From Kribbella antibiotica (GTDB taxonomy: Bacteria; Actinomycetota; Actinomycetes; Propionibacteriales; Kribbellaceae), in the NCBI RefSeq assembly GCF_004349055.1, contig NZ_SMKX01000047.1, positions 1 to 52,580 on the forward strand: DNA of 52,580 nt. The letters run 5' to 3'. The position numbers and the translations under genes are program-made. Below, piece by piece: positions 1 to 8,753 of the stretch. The notes beneath the pieces are model-generated. The model was not told the origin of the DNA and made no database searches. It saw only the letters and a list, made by a program, of their open reading frames with translations. The stretch's first letter is position 1, and the number at the start of each line of letters is the position of its first letter.

Positions 1-242
1 GCACTGATCAACCTTGGGGGACGCGATGCTCGCAGGCTTGGCACGGGGGTCCGGGTGCGGCATGCCGGGGTTGGTCAGTGGCCGGGGTACGGATCGCCAG
101 GCCATCACAAATGAGGATCGCCGGTCGGCGCAGGCGGGGCCGCTGGCTGGGGCGGCAATTGTGATGGGCTGGGCGTCCGGGCATACGCCGAAGGGTCGCG
201 CCCGCCAGAGGTGGCGAGCGCGGCCCGAGACGGATGGTGCGG

Positions 243-2198
243 TTAGAGCTTGCGGCGGGTTCGGAGGTAGTCGCCGACTACTGCGGCGCCCAGGCCGTCC
301 ACGTCTGGCGCGAGCACTCGACCACCGCTTCGGCGAGCAAGCAGATCGACGAAGGCGTTCAGCCGGGGGTCGTCGCCCAGGCGGAATACCGTCAGCGTCG
401 CGCCTAGCTTGGCTAGGCGGTCGACCTCGAAGATGGTCTTGCGGAGCGTGGCCGGCTCCGGCGGGTACGAGAACTCCGCCGTACCGTCCGGCTCCAAGTG
501 CGCGGTCGGCTCGCCGTCGGTGACCATCAGGACGACCGGTTGGGCGTCGGGATGACGACGGAGGTGACGCCCGGCGAGTAGCAACGCATGATGCGCGTTC
601 GTGCCTTGCTCCCACGTACCTTCGAGACCGATCAGCTGCGGCAATTCGACGACTCCGGCGTACCGCCCGAAGGTGATCAGCTGCAGCGCGTCGTTCCGAT
701 AACGCGTTGAGATCAGCTGGTGCAACGCGAGCGCCGTCCGCTTCATCGGCAGCCAGCGGTTCTCCTGCACCATCGACCACGACGTGTCGACCAACAGCGC
801 CACCGCGGCCCGCGCCCGGTGCTCGGTCTCGGCGATCTCCACATCCGCGACATCCAGCCGCACGGAACCACGGCCGATTCCAGCAGTCCGCAGTACGGCG
901 TTCCGCACGGTCCGCGACACATCCCACGACTGCGTATCGCCGAACTGCCAAGGCCGCGTCGACCCACTCAGCTCACCAGCAGCACCAGCATTAGCCGCGT
1001 CCCGCTCACCCGACCCCCGCGAAGATCGCAGTACGTCGGCCAAGGCCGTCTGACCCAACTGTCGCAACGCCTTCGGCGACAACTGCAGTGAGCCATCCGG
1101 CGCCCGCTCCAGCAGCCCCTGGTCGCGCAACTGCCGCTCAAGCTCGCTCAACCGCCGAGCATCAACCGTCGCCTCATCACCGAGTTGCCGAGTCAGCGCC
1201 TCCAGGTCGATGTCCTCCAACCGTGCCCCCGGATACGACTGCGCCAACTGCTCAGCCAACGCATCCAGCTCAGCCAGATCCGACATCGCCCGAGCACCCT
1301 CGGCCAGACCGAGCGGATCATCACCGCTCATCCGCGCCGACCCAGACCAGTCCTCACCCGGCCGCAACGACTGCAGCTGCGAATCCAACTGCGCAAGCTG
1401 CTGCGCCAACTGCGGATTCCCGAACGCCTGTTGCGACAGCTCAGCAAGCTCTGCCCGCTGCTCCGGCGTCATCGAATTCATCATCCGTTGCGCCGCAGCC
1501 GCCCGAGCAGCCAGTACGTCGATCAGCTCCTCGACCGTCCGGGGATTCTCCGGAAAGAACTCCCCGTGCTTGGCCATGAACTCTGAGAACAACGAAGGCA
1601 CATCAGGCCGCCCCTGCGCATGCGCAGCCAGCAACCCGTTCAGATCCCCGAGCATCTCGTTGATCCGCTCAACGTCCTCCGGCGTCGTCTGCTGCAACGC
1701 ATCCTTCAGACCCTCGAACCGCGAACCGAGCAACTCCCGCCCGAGCAGTTCGCGAATCTCCTCGAACTTCTGCCGGCCCTCCGCGGACTGCCAGTCGTAC
1801 GACGCCAGCTCCCGTACGGCGGCCGCCGTACCGGAAGGCAGTGCGTCCAACTGCACCTCGCGGAACCGCGCATCGTCAGAAGGGTTCGGGAACAGCTCGC
1901 GGCGTTCCGCCTCCAACGCTTCATCCAGCAACCGCTGGACATCGCGCAGAGTCCCATCCAGGTTGTGCCGCCGCTGAATCTCCCGGCGGCGCTCCCACAA
2001 CCGCCGGGTCAGATCATCGAGGCCCTGCGTCCGCTCGGTACCGCGCCGGAGCAATTCCTCCAGCGCGGACCGCGGCGAGGACCCGTTCATCACATCGCGC
2101 CCGATCTCGTCGAGCGCGTCCCGAAGATCCACCGGCGGCGCCAGTGGATCCGGCCCGTCGTGCCAGGGCCCGTAGGACCAGCCTTCCGGGATGGTCAT
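243..2198 (-). CDS. VWA-domain protein (CoxE/ChlD-like) partner of a MoxR-like ATPase
   Basis: 651 residues. The C-terminal third is a von Willebrand factor A domain: the metal-ion-dependent adhesion motif is visible as DTSWS (D-x-S-x-S) in ALLVDTSWSM, and the second loop as TDGEP. The first ~420 residues are charged, Gln/Leu/Glu-rich and predicted helical, with no recognised domain. The start ATG overlaps the stop of the upstream AAA+ gene by one base (TGATG), so translation is very probably coupled. In known MoxR/VWA pairs the ATPase and the VWA protein act together as a chaperone-like machine that remodels or metallates a target protein; the target here is unknown. No signal peptide or membrane segment is visible, so it is likely cytosolic. 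The family call is firm; the function is inferred only from the pairing. Confidence 0.85.
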   Translation of the reverse strand: MTIPEGWSYGPWHDGPDPLAPPVDLRDALDEIGRDVMNGSSPRSALEELLRRGTERTQGLDDLTRRLWERRREIQRRHNLDGTLRDVQRLLDEALEAERRELFPNPSDDARFREVQLDALPSGTAAAVRELASYDWQSAEGRQKFEEIRELLGRELLGSRFEGLKDALQQTTPEDVERINEMLGDLNGLLAAHAQGRPDVPSLFSEFMAKHGEFFPENPRTVEELIDVLAARAAAAQRMMNSMTPEQRAELAELSQQAFGNPQLAQQLAQLDSQLQSLRPGEDWSGSARMSGDDPLGLAEGARAMSDLAELDALAEQLAQSYPGARLEDIDLEALTRQLGDEATVDARRLSELERQLRDQGLLERAPDGSLQLSPKALRQLGQTALADVLRSSRGSGERDAANAGAAGELSGSTRPWQFGDTQSWDVSRTVRNAVLRTAGIGRGSVRLDVADVEIAETEHRARAAVALLVDTSWSMVQENRWLPMKRTALALHQLISTRYRNDALQLITFGRYAGVVELPQLIGLEGTWEQGTNAHHALLLAGRHLRRHPDAQPVVLMVTDGEPTAHLEPDGTAEFSYPPEPATLRKTIFEVDRLAKLGATLTVFRLGDDPRLNAFVDLLARRSGGRVLAPDVDGLGAAVVGDYLRTRRKL

Positions 2199-3595
2199 CA
2201 GACGCCGTACACCGTGTTGTCGTCGTCGGCGTCCTTGGCCACTCGCTTGGACAAATAGAGAGCCTCCAACGCGAGCTCGACCGCCGCCGCAATCCGGCCC
2301 GGCGACTCGTCGGCGTGTACCCCGGCCCGGGCCGCGACATCGTGCAGTACCGGAAGCTCTGGCAACGCAGCGAGCACGTCCTTGCCCGGCACTCGCTCAC
2401 CGGTGACGACAAGGTTGCCCTCAGCAACAGCATTGGCGAGCGGCGTCAGGTCGAGACCGGCAAACCGCTCCCGCGCCGTGTCGGCGACCGAGCGACGCAG
2501 CAGGTACTCGAGCAGCTCGACCTCGCGCCCCTCCTCCCCCGGCTCGAACTCCAGCTTGCCCCGCAGTACGGCGGGCACCGCGTCGAGGTCGACCGGCCGA
2601 GCAACCGCCGGCTCCTCGCCGGTGATCGCACTCCGCCGCAACGCAGCCGCCGCAATCGTCTCCGCCGCCGCCACCGCGAACCTGGCAGAAACACCCGAGC
2701 GCTGGTCAATCGCGGGCGACTCCCGCAGATGCCGGACGAACCGCGCCAGCACCTCCAGCAGCGGCTCCCCGACCTCGGCCGTGAGGTCGGCCTCCTGCCG
2801 GATCACGTCGATCTCGGACTCAATGTCGAGCGGGTAGTGCGTCCGCACCTCCGCGCCGAACCGGTCCTTGAGCGGCGTGATGATCCGGCCGCGGTTGGTG
2901 TAGTCCTCCGGGTTGGCCGTTGCCACCAGCAACACGTCCAGCGGCAGCCGCAGCGTGTACCCACGGACCTGGATGTCGCGCTCTTCCATCACATTCAGCA
3001 ACGCGACCTGGATGCGCTCGGCAAGGTCCGGCAGTTCGTTGATCGCCACGATCCCGCGGTGCGCCCGCGGAACCAGCCCGAAGTGAATGGTCTCCGGGTC
3101 GCCGAGACTGCGGCCCTCGGCAACCTTCACCGGGTCCACATCGCCGATCAGGTCCCCGACAGACGTGTCCGGGGTCGCCAGCTTCTCGGCGTACCGGAGA
3201 CTGCGGTGCAGCCAAGCGACCGGCAGCTCGTCACCGAGCTCGGCCGCGCGGCGGATCGAGGCAGGGGTGATCGGCTCAAGCGGATGTTCGGGGAGCTCGG
3301 CGCCCTCGATCACGGGGGTCCACTCGTCGAGGAGCCCCACCATGGTGCGCAGCAGCCGGGTCTTGCCCTGGCCGCGCTCACCCAGCAGGACGACGTCGTG
3401 CCCCGCGATCAGAGCACGCTCCAGTTGCGGAATCACCGTCCGGGAGAATCCGACGATGCCGGGCCAGGGATCGCGCCCGGCCCGGAGTTCTTTGAGGAGG
3501 TTGTCACGAAGCTCGGCCTTGACTGACCGAGGCAGATAGCCGGCGGCCCGAAGGTCACCAGCCGTACGAGGAAGTTCAGCGGGTGCACTGGTCAC
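2198..3595 (-). CDS. MoxR/magnesium-chelatase-like AAA+ ATPase
   Basis: 465 residues. Walker A is GERGQGKT near residue 92; the Walker B region reads GIVAINELPDL, so it has N-E where D-E is usual; sensor 1 is VATANPEDYTN. This pattern fits the ChlI/MoxR branch of AAA+ proteins that work with VWA-domain partners. The gene lies 18 bases downstream of the serine hydrolase gene and overlaps the VWA gene by one base, as part of a four-gene minus-strand operon (Clp-N/HTH, hydrolase, ATPase, VWA). No chlorophyll or cobalamin chelatase genes are nearby, so a true magnesium chelatase role is unlikely; protein remodelling is the better inference. Confidence 0.87.
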   Translation of the reverse strand: MTSAPAELPRTAGDLRAAGYLPRSVKAELRDNLLKELRAGRDPWPGIVGFSRTVIPQLERALIAGHDVVLLGERGQGKTRLLRTMVGLLDEWTPVIEGAELPEHPLEPITPASIRRAAELGDELPVAWLHRSLRYAEKLATPDTSVGDLIGDVDPVKVAEGRSLGDPETIHFGLVPRAHRGIVAINELPDLAERIQVALLNVMEERDIQVRGYTLRLPLDVLLVATANPEDYTNRGRIITPLKDRFGAEVRTHYPLDIESEIDVIRQEADLTAEVGEPLLEVLARFVRHLRESPAIDQRSGVSARFAVAAAETIAAAALRRSAITGEEPAVARPVDLDAVPAVLRGKLEFEPGEEGREVELLEYLLRRSVADTARERFAGLDLTPLANAVAEGNLVVTGERVPGKDVLAALPELPVLHDVAARAGVHADESPGRIAAAVELALEALYLSKRVAKDADDDNTVYGV

Positions 3596-3613
3596 GACAC
3601 GACGTTAGCTCGC

Positions 3614-4891
3614 TCACCCCAAAAGTCGAGGCGTAATTCGGCCCGAGGTCAGAACGTGAGACTCCTTGAACGTCATCGGCACCCACGGATGCCGCGGGGA
3701 GTCACGGAGGACGAAGTGGTTGCCGTCGGCAGGTTCAGTGAGATGCAGCTCGAACTCGGTGACCGGATTCTCGGCAAACGCGAGCCGGTCCCCCGTCGCC
3801 TGATACTGCGCCCAGAGCCGACCATCACGCCGTACGACGTCAAGTCGCACTGAGGCGCGTTCGTACCGGCCGACGTGGCGGTCGTCGGAGGGCTGGTCGA
3901 TCGGTTGCGGTGGGGTCGGGTGCGCAGCGCCGGTGAGCTCGGTGAAGACCTCGGTGGCGAGCGGTTCGAAGAGCGCGTTGCCGTTGCCGGAGTTGGTGAG
4001 CAGGCAGACGATGACGTCAGCTTCCGGATCGACCCGGAGGTAGGCGAGCTGCGAGATCGTGGCGCCGTCGTGGCCGAAGAGCTTGTGACCGCCCCAGTCG
4101 TACAAACGCCAGGTCAGGCCGACGTCGAACCCACCCGAGCCGCCGGTGTCGATGCCCTGCGGATCGCGCATGGCAACGTAGCGAGCGGCGAGGTGCTCGC
4201 GAGCAAAGGTGATCAGGTCGGCGGCAGTGGATGCGATTGTGCCGGCCGGGCCGATGCTGCGCGGAAGCTGCCAGGTATGCACCGGTACGCCGTCGATGTC
4301 GCGGTGACCGACGGCGGCCCGGTGCAGGATCGCCTCTTCGGGCAGTGTCACGGTCTTGGTCAGACCGAGCGGGTCGATTAGGCGGGCGCGAAGGGATTCG
4401 TCCCAGCCGCGGTCGTCGAGCACCTCGATGAGGCGGCCGAGCAGGACGAAACCGGCGTTGCAGTACGAGTACGCCGTACCGGGTTCGAAGAGGAGTTCCA
4501 CGCCGGCGAGAAGGGCGACGTACCGCTCGACACAGTCGTCGCCACGGCCGGTGTCGGTGAAGACGTCGCCGTCGATGCCACTGGTGTGGGTGAGCAGGTG
4601 CCGGACGGTGATCCGCTGGTCGATCGGTGCTTCCGGCAACAACTTCACGACGGGGTCGTCGAGGCCGAGACGGTTCTCCTCGGCGAGCTGGACGATCATC
4701 GTCGCGGTCCACGCCTTGCTGATCGACCCGAGATGGAAGATCGAGTCGGCGGTCGTCTCGACACCGGTCGCGACGTTCAGGACGCCGTACGGCGTGATCG
4801 TCAGCTCGCCGTCGGCCCAGATCCCGAGCACCGCGCCAGGCACCGCGGCCGCTTCCGCCAACTCACTCAACCGCATCGACCAGTCAGGCAT
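3614..4891 (-). CDS. Serine hydrolase of the class C beta-lactamase / penicillin-binding-like family
   Basis: 425 residues. The S-x-x-K nucleophile motif is SISK at residues 56-59, the Y-x-N motif is YCN in YSYCNAGFVLLG, and the third motif is replaced by HDG in LFGHDGATIS, as often seen in esterase/peptidase members. A C-terminal ~100-residue lipocalin-like extension follows. There is no obvious signal peptide, so it may act inside the cell, unlike secreted beta-lactamases. It starts 9 bases after the Clp-N gene stop. These enzymes hydrolyse esters, amides or D-amino-acid peptides; the substrate cannot be told from sequence. Confidence 0.85.
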   Translation of the reverse strand: MPDWSMRLSELAEAAAVPGAVLGIWADGELTITPYGVLNVATGVETTADSIFHLGSISKAWTATMIVQLAEENRLGLDDPVVKLLPEAPIDQRITVRHLLTHTSGIDGDVFTDTGRGDDCVERYVALLAGVELLFEPGTAYSYCNAGFVLLGRLIEVLDDRGWDESLRARLIDPLGLTKTVTLPEEAILHRAAVGHRDIDGVPVHTWQLPRSIGPAGTIASTAADLITFAREHLAARYVAMRDPQGIDTGGSGGFDVGLTWRLYDWGGHKLFGHDGATISQLAYLRVDPEADVIVCLLTNSGNGNALFEPLATEVFTELTGAAHPTPPQPIDQPSDDRHVGRYERASVRLDVVRRDGRLWAQYQATGDRLAFAENPVTEFELHLTEPADGNHFVLRDSPRHPWVPMTFKESHVLTSGRITPRLLG

Positions 4892-4900
4892 GCCGCCAAT

Positions 4901-5611
4901 CTACTTCGCGACCTGGTCCAGCAACGTGCGGATGTCCTGAAGCGCAGTGTCCTCGTCGAGGCCCTGCTCGATCAGGATCTTCGTGGCCTTGCCGCCGGTG
5001 TCGCGGTAGAACGCGAGCAGCAGGTGCTCAGTGCCGACGTAGTTGTGACCGAGCGTCAACGCCGACGCCACCGCGCCTTGAAGGACATGCGTAGCACTCC
5101 GCGTGTACGCCGGGTCTTCCGGAGTGATCGGTTTCGCCGGCGCCTTTCCCGCGCTCGGACTGGCGAGCTCGACCGCCTTGTACAGCTTCTGCTCGGTGAG
5201 ACCGCGGCCGATCAGCACCTGACTCGCCAGCGCCGAGGGCTGCGTGAAGAACGCGAGCAGGATGTCCTCGGCCCCGACAAAGTGCAGGTTCCGTCCGTTC
5301 GCGACATCGACCGCGGCCCGTACGACGTTCGCCGTACGGGGTGTGAAGCGGTCGAAAGTCTTGGCGCCGAAGGCATCCGCGAACCGCTTGTGCGCGGCCT
5401 GCTTGCTCACCCCGAGCACTGCACTGATCTCGACCCACGACTTCCCCGCGCCGCGCGCCCGGTCGACGAAGAACCCGAGCGCCGCATCACCGGTGCTGGT
5501 CAGTTCACTGATGGTCGAGGCCGCTTCGCCCAGCTGAACGAGCTCGTCGTCGCTACCGGCGTCGTCCTTGATGGTGTTGATGAGTTGCTGCAAATCCGGT
5601 CCAGGAGTCAT
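4901..5611 (-). CDS. HTH protein with two Clp N-terminal repeats
   Basis: 236 residues. Residues ~45-85 hold a helix-turn-helix (SWVEISAVLGVSKQAAHKRF). It is followed by two Clp-N type four-helix repeats, about residues 90-150 (starting FDRFTPRTANVV) and 165-230 (starting AYTRSATHVLQGAV). There are no AAA+ Walker motifs, so this is not a Clp unfoldase; Clp-N repeats normally bind substrates or adaptors. Joining a HTH to Clp-N suggests a regulator that senses a protein or ligand through the Clp-N part. Two tandem perfect palindromes lie immediately upstream of the ATG and are good candidates for its own operator. It heads the operon with the hydrolase, MoxR-like and VWA genes. Confidence 0.82.
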   Translation of the reverse strand: MTPGPDLQQLINTIKDDAGSDDELVQLGEAASTISELTSTGDAALGFFVDRARGAGKSWVEISAVLGVSKQAAHKRFADAFGAKTFDRFTPRTANVVRAAVDVANGRNLHFVGAEDILLAFFTQPSALASQVLIGRGLTEQKLYKAVELASPSAGKAPAKPITPEDPAYTRSATHVLQGAVASALTLGHNYVGTEHLLLAFYRDTGGKATKILIEQGLDEDTALQDIRTLLDQVAK

Positions 5612-5612
5612 G

Positions 5613-5660
5613 CGTCAACCTTAGGTTGACGACCCGTGTTGCGTCAACCCTGGGTTGACG
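5613..5660 (-). promoter_or_regulatory. Two tandem 19-bp perfect palindromes upstream of the Clp-N/HTH gene
   Basis: CGTCAACCTTAGGTTGACG (5613-5631) and CGTCAACCCTGGGTTGACG (5642-5660) are each perfect inverted repeats around one central base. They share the half-site CGTCAACC, and their centres are 29 bases apart. They lie between the kinase stop (5662) and the Clp-N/HTH start (5611), directly abutting the start codon. This is typical of a repressor that shuts off its own operon; the HTH/Clp-N protein is the closest candidate (inference). Confidence 0.75.
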
Positions 5661-5661
5661 A

Positions 5662-6837
5662 TTAGCAGCTATGCCGCACGTACTCCGTCAGCGACCACCC
5701 GGTCCGCCCGTCGGGCAACCGCACATGCACCCAGGTCTCCCCGTCCCGCTGCTTGATCGGCGTCAACCGATCCCCCCGATAGACAGTCGCCACCACGGCT
5801 TTGCTCCGCGGCGCATCCCGCACCGTCGCATCCTGAGCACAAACCGTCAGCTCCTCAGTCGCCGACCGCTCTTGCATAAGCACCGCGGCTATCCCAATCC
5901 CCAACACGGCAACACCAGCCGCCGCCACCCCCACAAGCCGTCCCCGACCCCACGACCGGCGGCGAATTGCGGCGACCCCGTCCTTTGTCACCTCAGCTCC
6001 ACGCAAGGCGGCAGCGAAGGCAGCGGCGGTTGGGTAGCGGTCGGCCGGATCCTTCGCCATGGCTCGGCGGATGACTTCGTCGTACTGGTCGTTGCCACTC
6101 AGCGGCGGCGGGAGCATGGCCACTGCGTAGGCGAGTTCGGGCAGCGTCCGCCGTTCATACGGACGGCGTCCGGTCAGCAAGGCATAGAGCGTTCCACCAA
6201 GTGCGTAGACATCGGTGGCCGGCACCACGGGATCGCCGCGCCATTGCTCAGGCGCCATGTAGGCAACGGTTCCTGCCATCGACCCCAGCGACGGACCCGA
6301 CGGCGTACCGCTGTGCAACCAGGCATCGCCACTCAGATCCAGCCCAGTAGTCGACTCCAGACTCGCCAACTGCCGAGCGACCCCGAAATCAGCGACCATC
6401 GGACGACCGTCATCCAGGATGATGTTCGCCGGCTTGAGATCCCGATGGATCACCCCAGCACAGTGAACGGCATCCACCGCGTCGGCGACCTCGGCCAGCA
6501 GCTCGACAGCGCGCTCCGGAGTTAACGGACCCTCAGAGTCCAGTAATTGCTGGAGATCCGGCCCGCTGAGCCGGTCCATCACCAGCCAGGCCTGGTCGCG
6601 TTCACCGCCGACCTCGTGCACGCGCACAACCCCCGGGTGCACAACGGATTCGGCCAGCCGGGCCTCACGGCGCAGCCGGTCACGGTACTGCGGGTCGACC
6701 AGCTCCGGATGCACGACTTTGACCGCGACAGACCCCCCATCGGCCAGCCGGACCCCCGCGTACACCACCCCTGTCGCACCCGCACCCAGCGGCTCCGCCA
6801 GGCGGTAGCCAGGTACTTCGACGATCACGGCACGCAC
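5662..6837 (-). CDS. Receptor-like Ser/Thr protein kinase (PknB type) with external SH3-like domain
   Basis: About 391 residues from GTG at 6837, which begins two bases after the upstream gene's stop; GTG 6828 is an alternative. The reading frame stays open further upstream but there overlaps the HTH gene. Kinase marks: glycine loop LGAGATGVVYAG, VAVK lysine, catalytic loop HRDLKPANI, DFG in ADFGVARQ, and GTVAYMAPEQW. One transmembrane segment (LVGVAAAGVAVLGIGIAAVL) follows the kinase domain. The ~60-residue external tail begins CAQDATVRDAP and ends GWSLTEYVRHSC: an SH3b-like fold apparently closed by two cysteines. The kinase presumably phosphorylates a cytosolic partner in response to a cell-wall or protein ligand. 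Two divergent secreted proteins share the tail pattern. Confidence 0.88.
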   Translation of the reverse strand: MRAVIVEVPGYRLAEPLGAGATGVVYAGVRLADGGSVAVKVVHPELVDPQYRDRLRREARLAESVVHPGVVRVHEVGGERDQAWLVMDRLSGPDLQQLLDSEGPLTPERAVELLAEVADAVDAVHCAGVIHRDLKPANIILDDGRPMVADFGVARQLASLESTTGLDLSGDAWLHSGTPSGPSLGSMAGTVAYMAPEQWRGDPVVPATDVYALGGTLYALLTGRRPYERRTLPELAYAVAMLPPPLSGNDQYDEVIRRAMAKDPADRYPTAAAFAAALRGAEVTKDGVAAIRRRSWGRGRLVGVAAAGVAVLGIGIAAVLMQERSATEELTVCAQDATVRDAPRSKAVVATVYRGDRLTPIKQRDGETWVHVRLPDGRTGWSLTEYVRHSC

Positions 6838-6838
6838 A

Positions 6839-7369
6839 CTAACCCGCACTGTCTGCTTCCGGAAGGGATTCTGCTGCCAGGTCGACGAGGGGTTCGAGTT
6901 GTGCCACCTCAGCAAGCACTTTCCGCCGAAATCTGTGCAAATTGCCGGGGTCCGGCGCGCGCAACGGCGACAACAGTTGCCGTACGGCGCGCCCCAGCGG
7001 ATCGTCGGCCGCATCCTCGACGATCGGCAGCAGCTCGCGCGCTTCGGCCAGCGACTGGCTGAGCAGCTTCAGCCGGATCGGCTCCTCGAGCAGCAACGCG
7101 GCCACCCGGAGCATCCGCCGACCAGCCTTCAACGCCAACTCGGGACTGATCGGCTGCGCCGGCGAATCCCGCTGCGACCGGACCACGGCGATCCAGGGCT
7201 CGATCGTCGTACCCCGCCAGATCGGCCCGGACGACAACTCACCGTCAGGTTCGGGGATCCCGTGACTGCGGCGGCGGCGCCAGGCCGTGACGAGCTGCCG
7301 GTTCAGGCCGAGTGCGTCCGCGATCTCGGCGATGCCGTAGAAAGCCTTGCGTTCCGCCCGAGCGCCCAT
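6839..7369 (-). CDS. Small HTH protein upstream of the kinase
   Basis: About 176 residues from ATG 7369. The open frame continues to GTG 7417 (192 residues), but a -10-like TACAGT at 7382-7377 would put a transcript start at or near 7369, so a leaderless start is plausible. The N-terminus carries a MerR/excisionase-like HTH (YGIAEIADALGLNRQLVTAW followed by a basic stretch). The rest is helical, with many Leu and charged residues and no recognised domain. Its stop is two bases from the kinase GTG, so the two are co-transcribed and possibly coupled. It could be a DNA-binding output or substrate of the kinase; that is inference from adjacency only. Confidence 0.7.
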   Translation of the reverse strand: MGARAERKAFYGIAEIADALGLNRQLVTAWRRRRSHGIPEPDGELSSGPIWRGTTIEPWIAVVRSQRDSPAQPISPELALKAGRRMLRVAALLLEEPIRLKLLSQSLAEARELLPIVEDAADDPLGRAVRQLLSPLRAPDPGNLHRFRRKVLAEVAQLEPLVDLAAESLPEADSAG

Positions 7370-7458
7370 CGGCTCACTGTATCCACTGATGACAGGCATT
7401 GCCATCTTGGGCGACACGTTTTACCGTCATCTCAGCTGACAACTCCATGGAGGTTCTG

Positions 7459-7782
7459 ATGACAAGGAAGTCCGCCCCCTTCCTGCTCACCGCAATGGCC
7501 GTGACCGGCGCCGTACTGGCTGCCGGCACCCAGGCCGCGGTGGCGGTCGAGGTCCCCGAGCACGCGGTGATCACGTGCCAGGACGCGACGATGTACGAGA
7601 ACTACAACTTCGCCCTCCCCGGCCCGGTGAACAAGCTGCGCGTTCTCGAGCAGGGCAACAAGGTCGGCCACAGCCGCGGCAAGCACCCGGTCTACAACGG
7701 CTGGGCCTCGATCCAGGACTTCGGCCCGAACGACTGGGGCTTCGTCCGCTATGAGTGCCTCGGCGGATGGGGTTCCTGGTGA
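7459..7782 (+). CDS. Secreted small protein with SH3-like cysteine-flanked domain (first of three)
   Basis: 107 residues from ATG 7459; GGAGG at 7449-7453 gives good spacing and decides this start over ATG 7447. Signal peptide: MTRKSAPF, a hydrophobic core (LLTAMAVTGAVLAAG), then an Ala-rich cleavage region. The mature part runs from ITCQDATMYEN to WGFVRYECLGGW, with one cysteine at each end. This resembles the external domain of the kinase encoded on the other strand (CAQDATVR...C). The stop overlaps the next start (GTGA). Function unknown; secretion is well supported. Confidence 0.75.
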   Translation: MTRKSAPFLLTAMAVTGAVLAAGTQAAVAVEVPEHAVITCQDATMYENYNFALPGPVNKLRVLEQGNKVGHSRGKHPVYNGWASIQDFGPNDWGFVRYECLGGWGSW

Positions 7783-8069
7783 ACGCGCGTCGGGTGTTCC
7801 GCGGTACCGCGCTGGCCGGTGCCCTGCTGATCGCCGGTGCCGGACTGACCGCCGTACCGGCAAATGCCGCCAACGGCCGTGTCGGCGTCCGCGAGACCGT
7901 CTGCGCCGCCGACCTCGAGTTGCGCACGAAGCCCTTCGGCGCCCGGATGGGCACCCTGCACAAACCGCAGACGTTCCTGGTCAAGCAGATCAGCGGCGAG
8001 TGGGTCTTCGGCTTCGCCTACGGCGACATCAACCACGACGGCTGGGTCCAAGACGGCTGGTTCTGCTGA
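7779..8069 (+). CDS. Secreted small SH3-like protein (second of three)
   Basis: 96 residues from GTG 7779, which overlaps the preceding TGA by four bases (GTGA); the in-frame ATG codons at 7755 and 7767 would need longer overlaps. Signal peptide: VNARRVFRG, then a hydrophobic run and an AVPANA cleavage site. The mature part begins VCAADLELRTKPFG and ends GWVQDGWFC, so it is again a compact domain with flanking cysteines and terminal W/G residues, like the first protein and the kinase tail. Its stop overlaps the start of the third gene by one base (TGATG). The binding partner is unknown. Confidence 0.75.
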   Translation: MNARRVFRGTALAGALLIAGAGLTAVPANAANGRVGVRETVCAADLELRTKPFGARMGTLHKPQTFLVKQISGEWVFGFAYGDINHDGWVQDGWFC

Positions 8070-8743
8070 TGAGGCGTCTCCTTGCTGCCCTCGTCGTCGC
8101 CGGCCTCTGCGTTCTGGCCTCGCCTGCCTATGCCGTCAACCAGTACGTCACCAAAGGGAATGTCACCAAGCCGGCCGCCTGCAACAACTTCGGGATCATG
8201 CCCGCCGGTGGCTGGCTGGCCAACAAGTCGTGCGGATACGTCATGGGGACGGCGGTCGCCGGTACCCGCTTCGACGTCCACACGACCACGCCGAACAACT
8301 TCCACTTCGGCCGCTGGCGCGCGGGCGACGGCTCGAATTTCTGTGCCTTCCTCGTCCCCGGCGCCCTCAACACCTCGAGCTCGACCCCGGTCGCCGCCAG
8401 TTGCAGCGACGACACCAGCGCCCGTCTGTCCCACCGCCGTTCGTTCGGCCGCGACTTCGACGCCGCCCCGCACACCGGCAACGGCGCGATCATCGTCCGC
8501 ATCAACCCGTCGGCCTGCACCGGCTACTACAACTACTTCGTCGACAGCGACTACGCCTCCGGACGTCTCCACGACCCCGTCGGCTTCGCCCTCCCCACCA
8601 CCGGCGGCTACCGCTACTCCACCAACGACCGCGGCGCCTCAATGATCCGCGTCGACGCCCTCGGCGAAACCATCTGGCTCTTCGTAGCCCGCTCCTGCAT
8701 CGCCGCCCAACTCCCCGCCACCCTCAACAACGACAACGACTGA
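8069..8743 (+). CDS. Secreted protein of unknown family (third of three)
   Basis: 224 residues. The ATG at 8069 shares its A with the previous stop, so translation is coupled. Signal peptide: MRRLLAALVVAGLCVLASPA with cleavage near AYA. The mature region holds several cysteines (at CNNFG, SCGYV, FCAFL, SCSDD, ACTGY and SCIAA), which suggests disulfide pairing after export, and aromatic/Gly-rich segments. I do not recognise the family. It is longer than its two partners and lacks their SH3-like pattern. Tight coupling of all three secreted genes suggests they act together outside the cell. Confidence 0.72.
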   Translation: MRRLLAALVVAGLCVLASPAYAVNQYVTKGNVTKPAACNNFGIMPAGGWLANKSCGYVMGTAVAGTRFDVHTTTPNNFHFGRWRAGDGSNFCAFLVPGALNTSSSTPVAASCSDDTSARLSHRRSFGRDFDAAPHTGNGAIIVRINPSACTGYYNYFVDSDYASGRLHDPVGFALPTTGGYRYSTNDRGASMIRVDALGETIWLFVARSCIAAQLPATLNNDND

Positions 8744-8753
8744 CCCTCCGAAC

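Noticed and set aside
1..242. Possible plus-strand gene at 14-523 and a 9-bp inverted repeat (102-110 with 159-167)
   Set aside because: The frame runs through the end of the VWA gene and gives an Arg/Gly-rich product; the short repeat could be chance. No feature supported.
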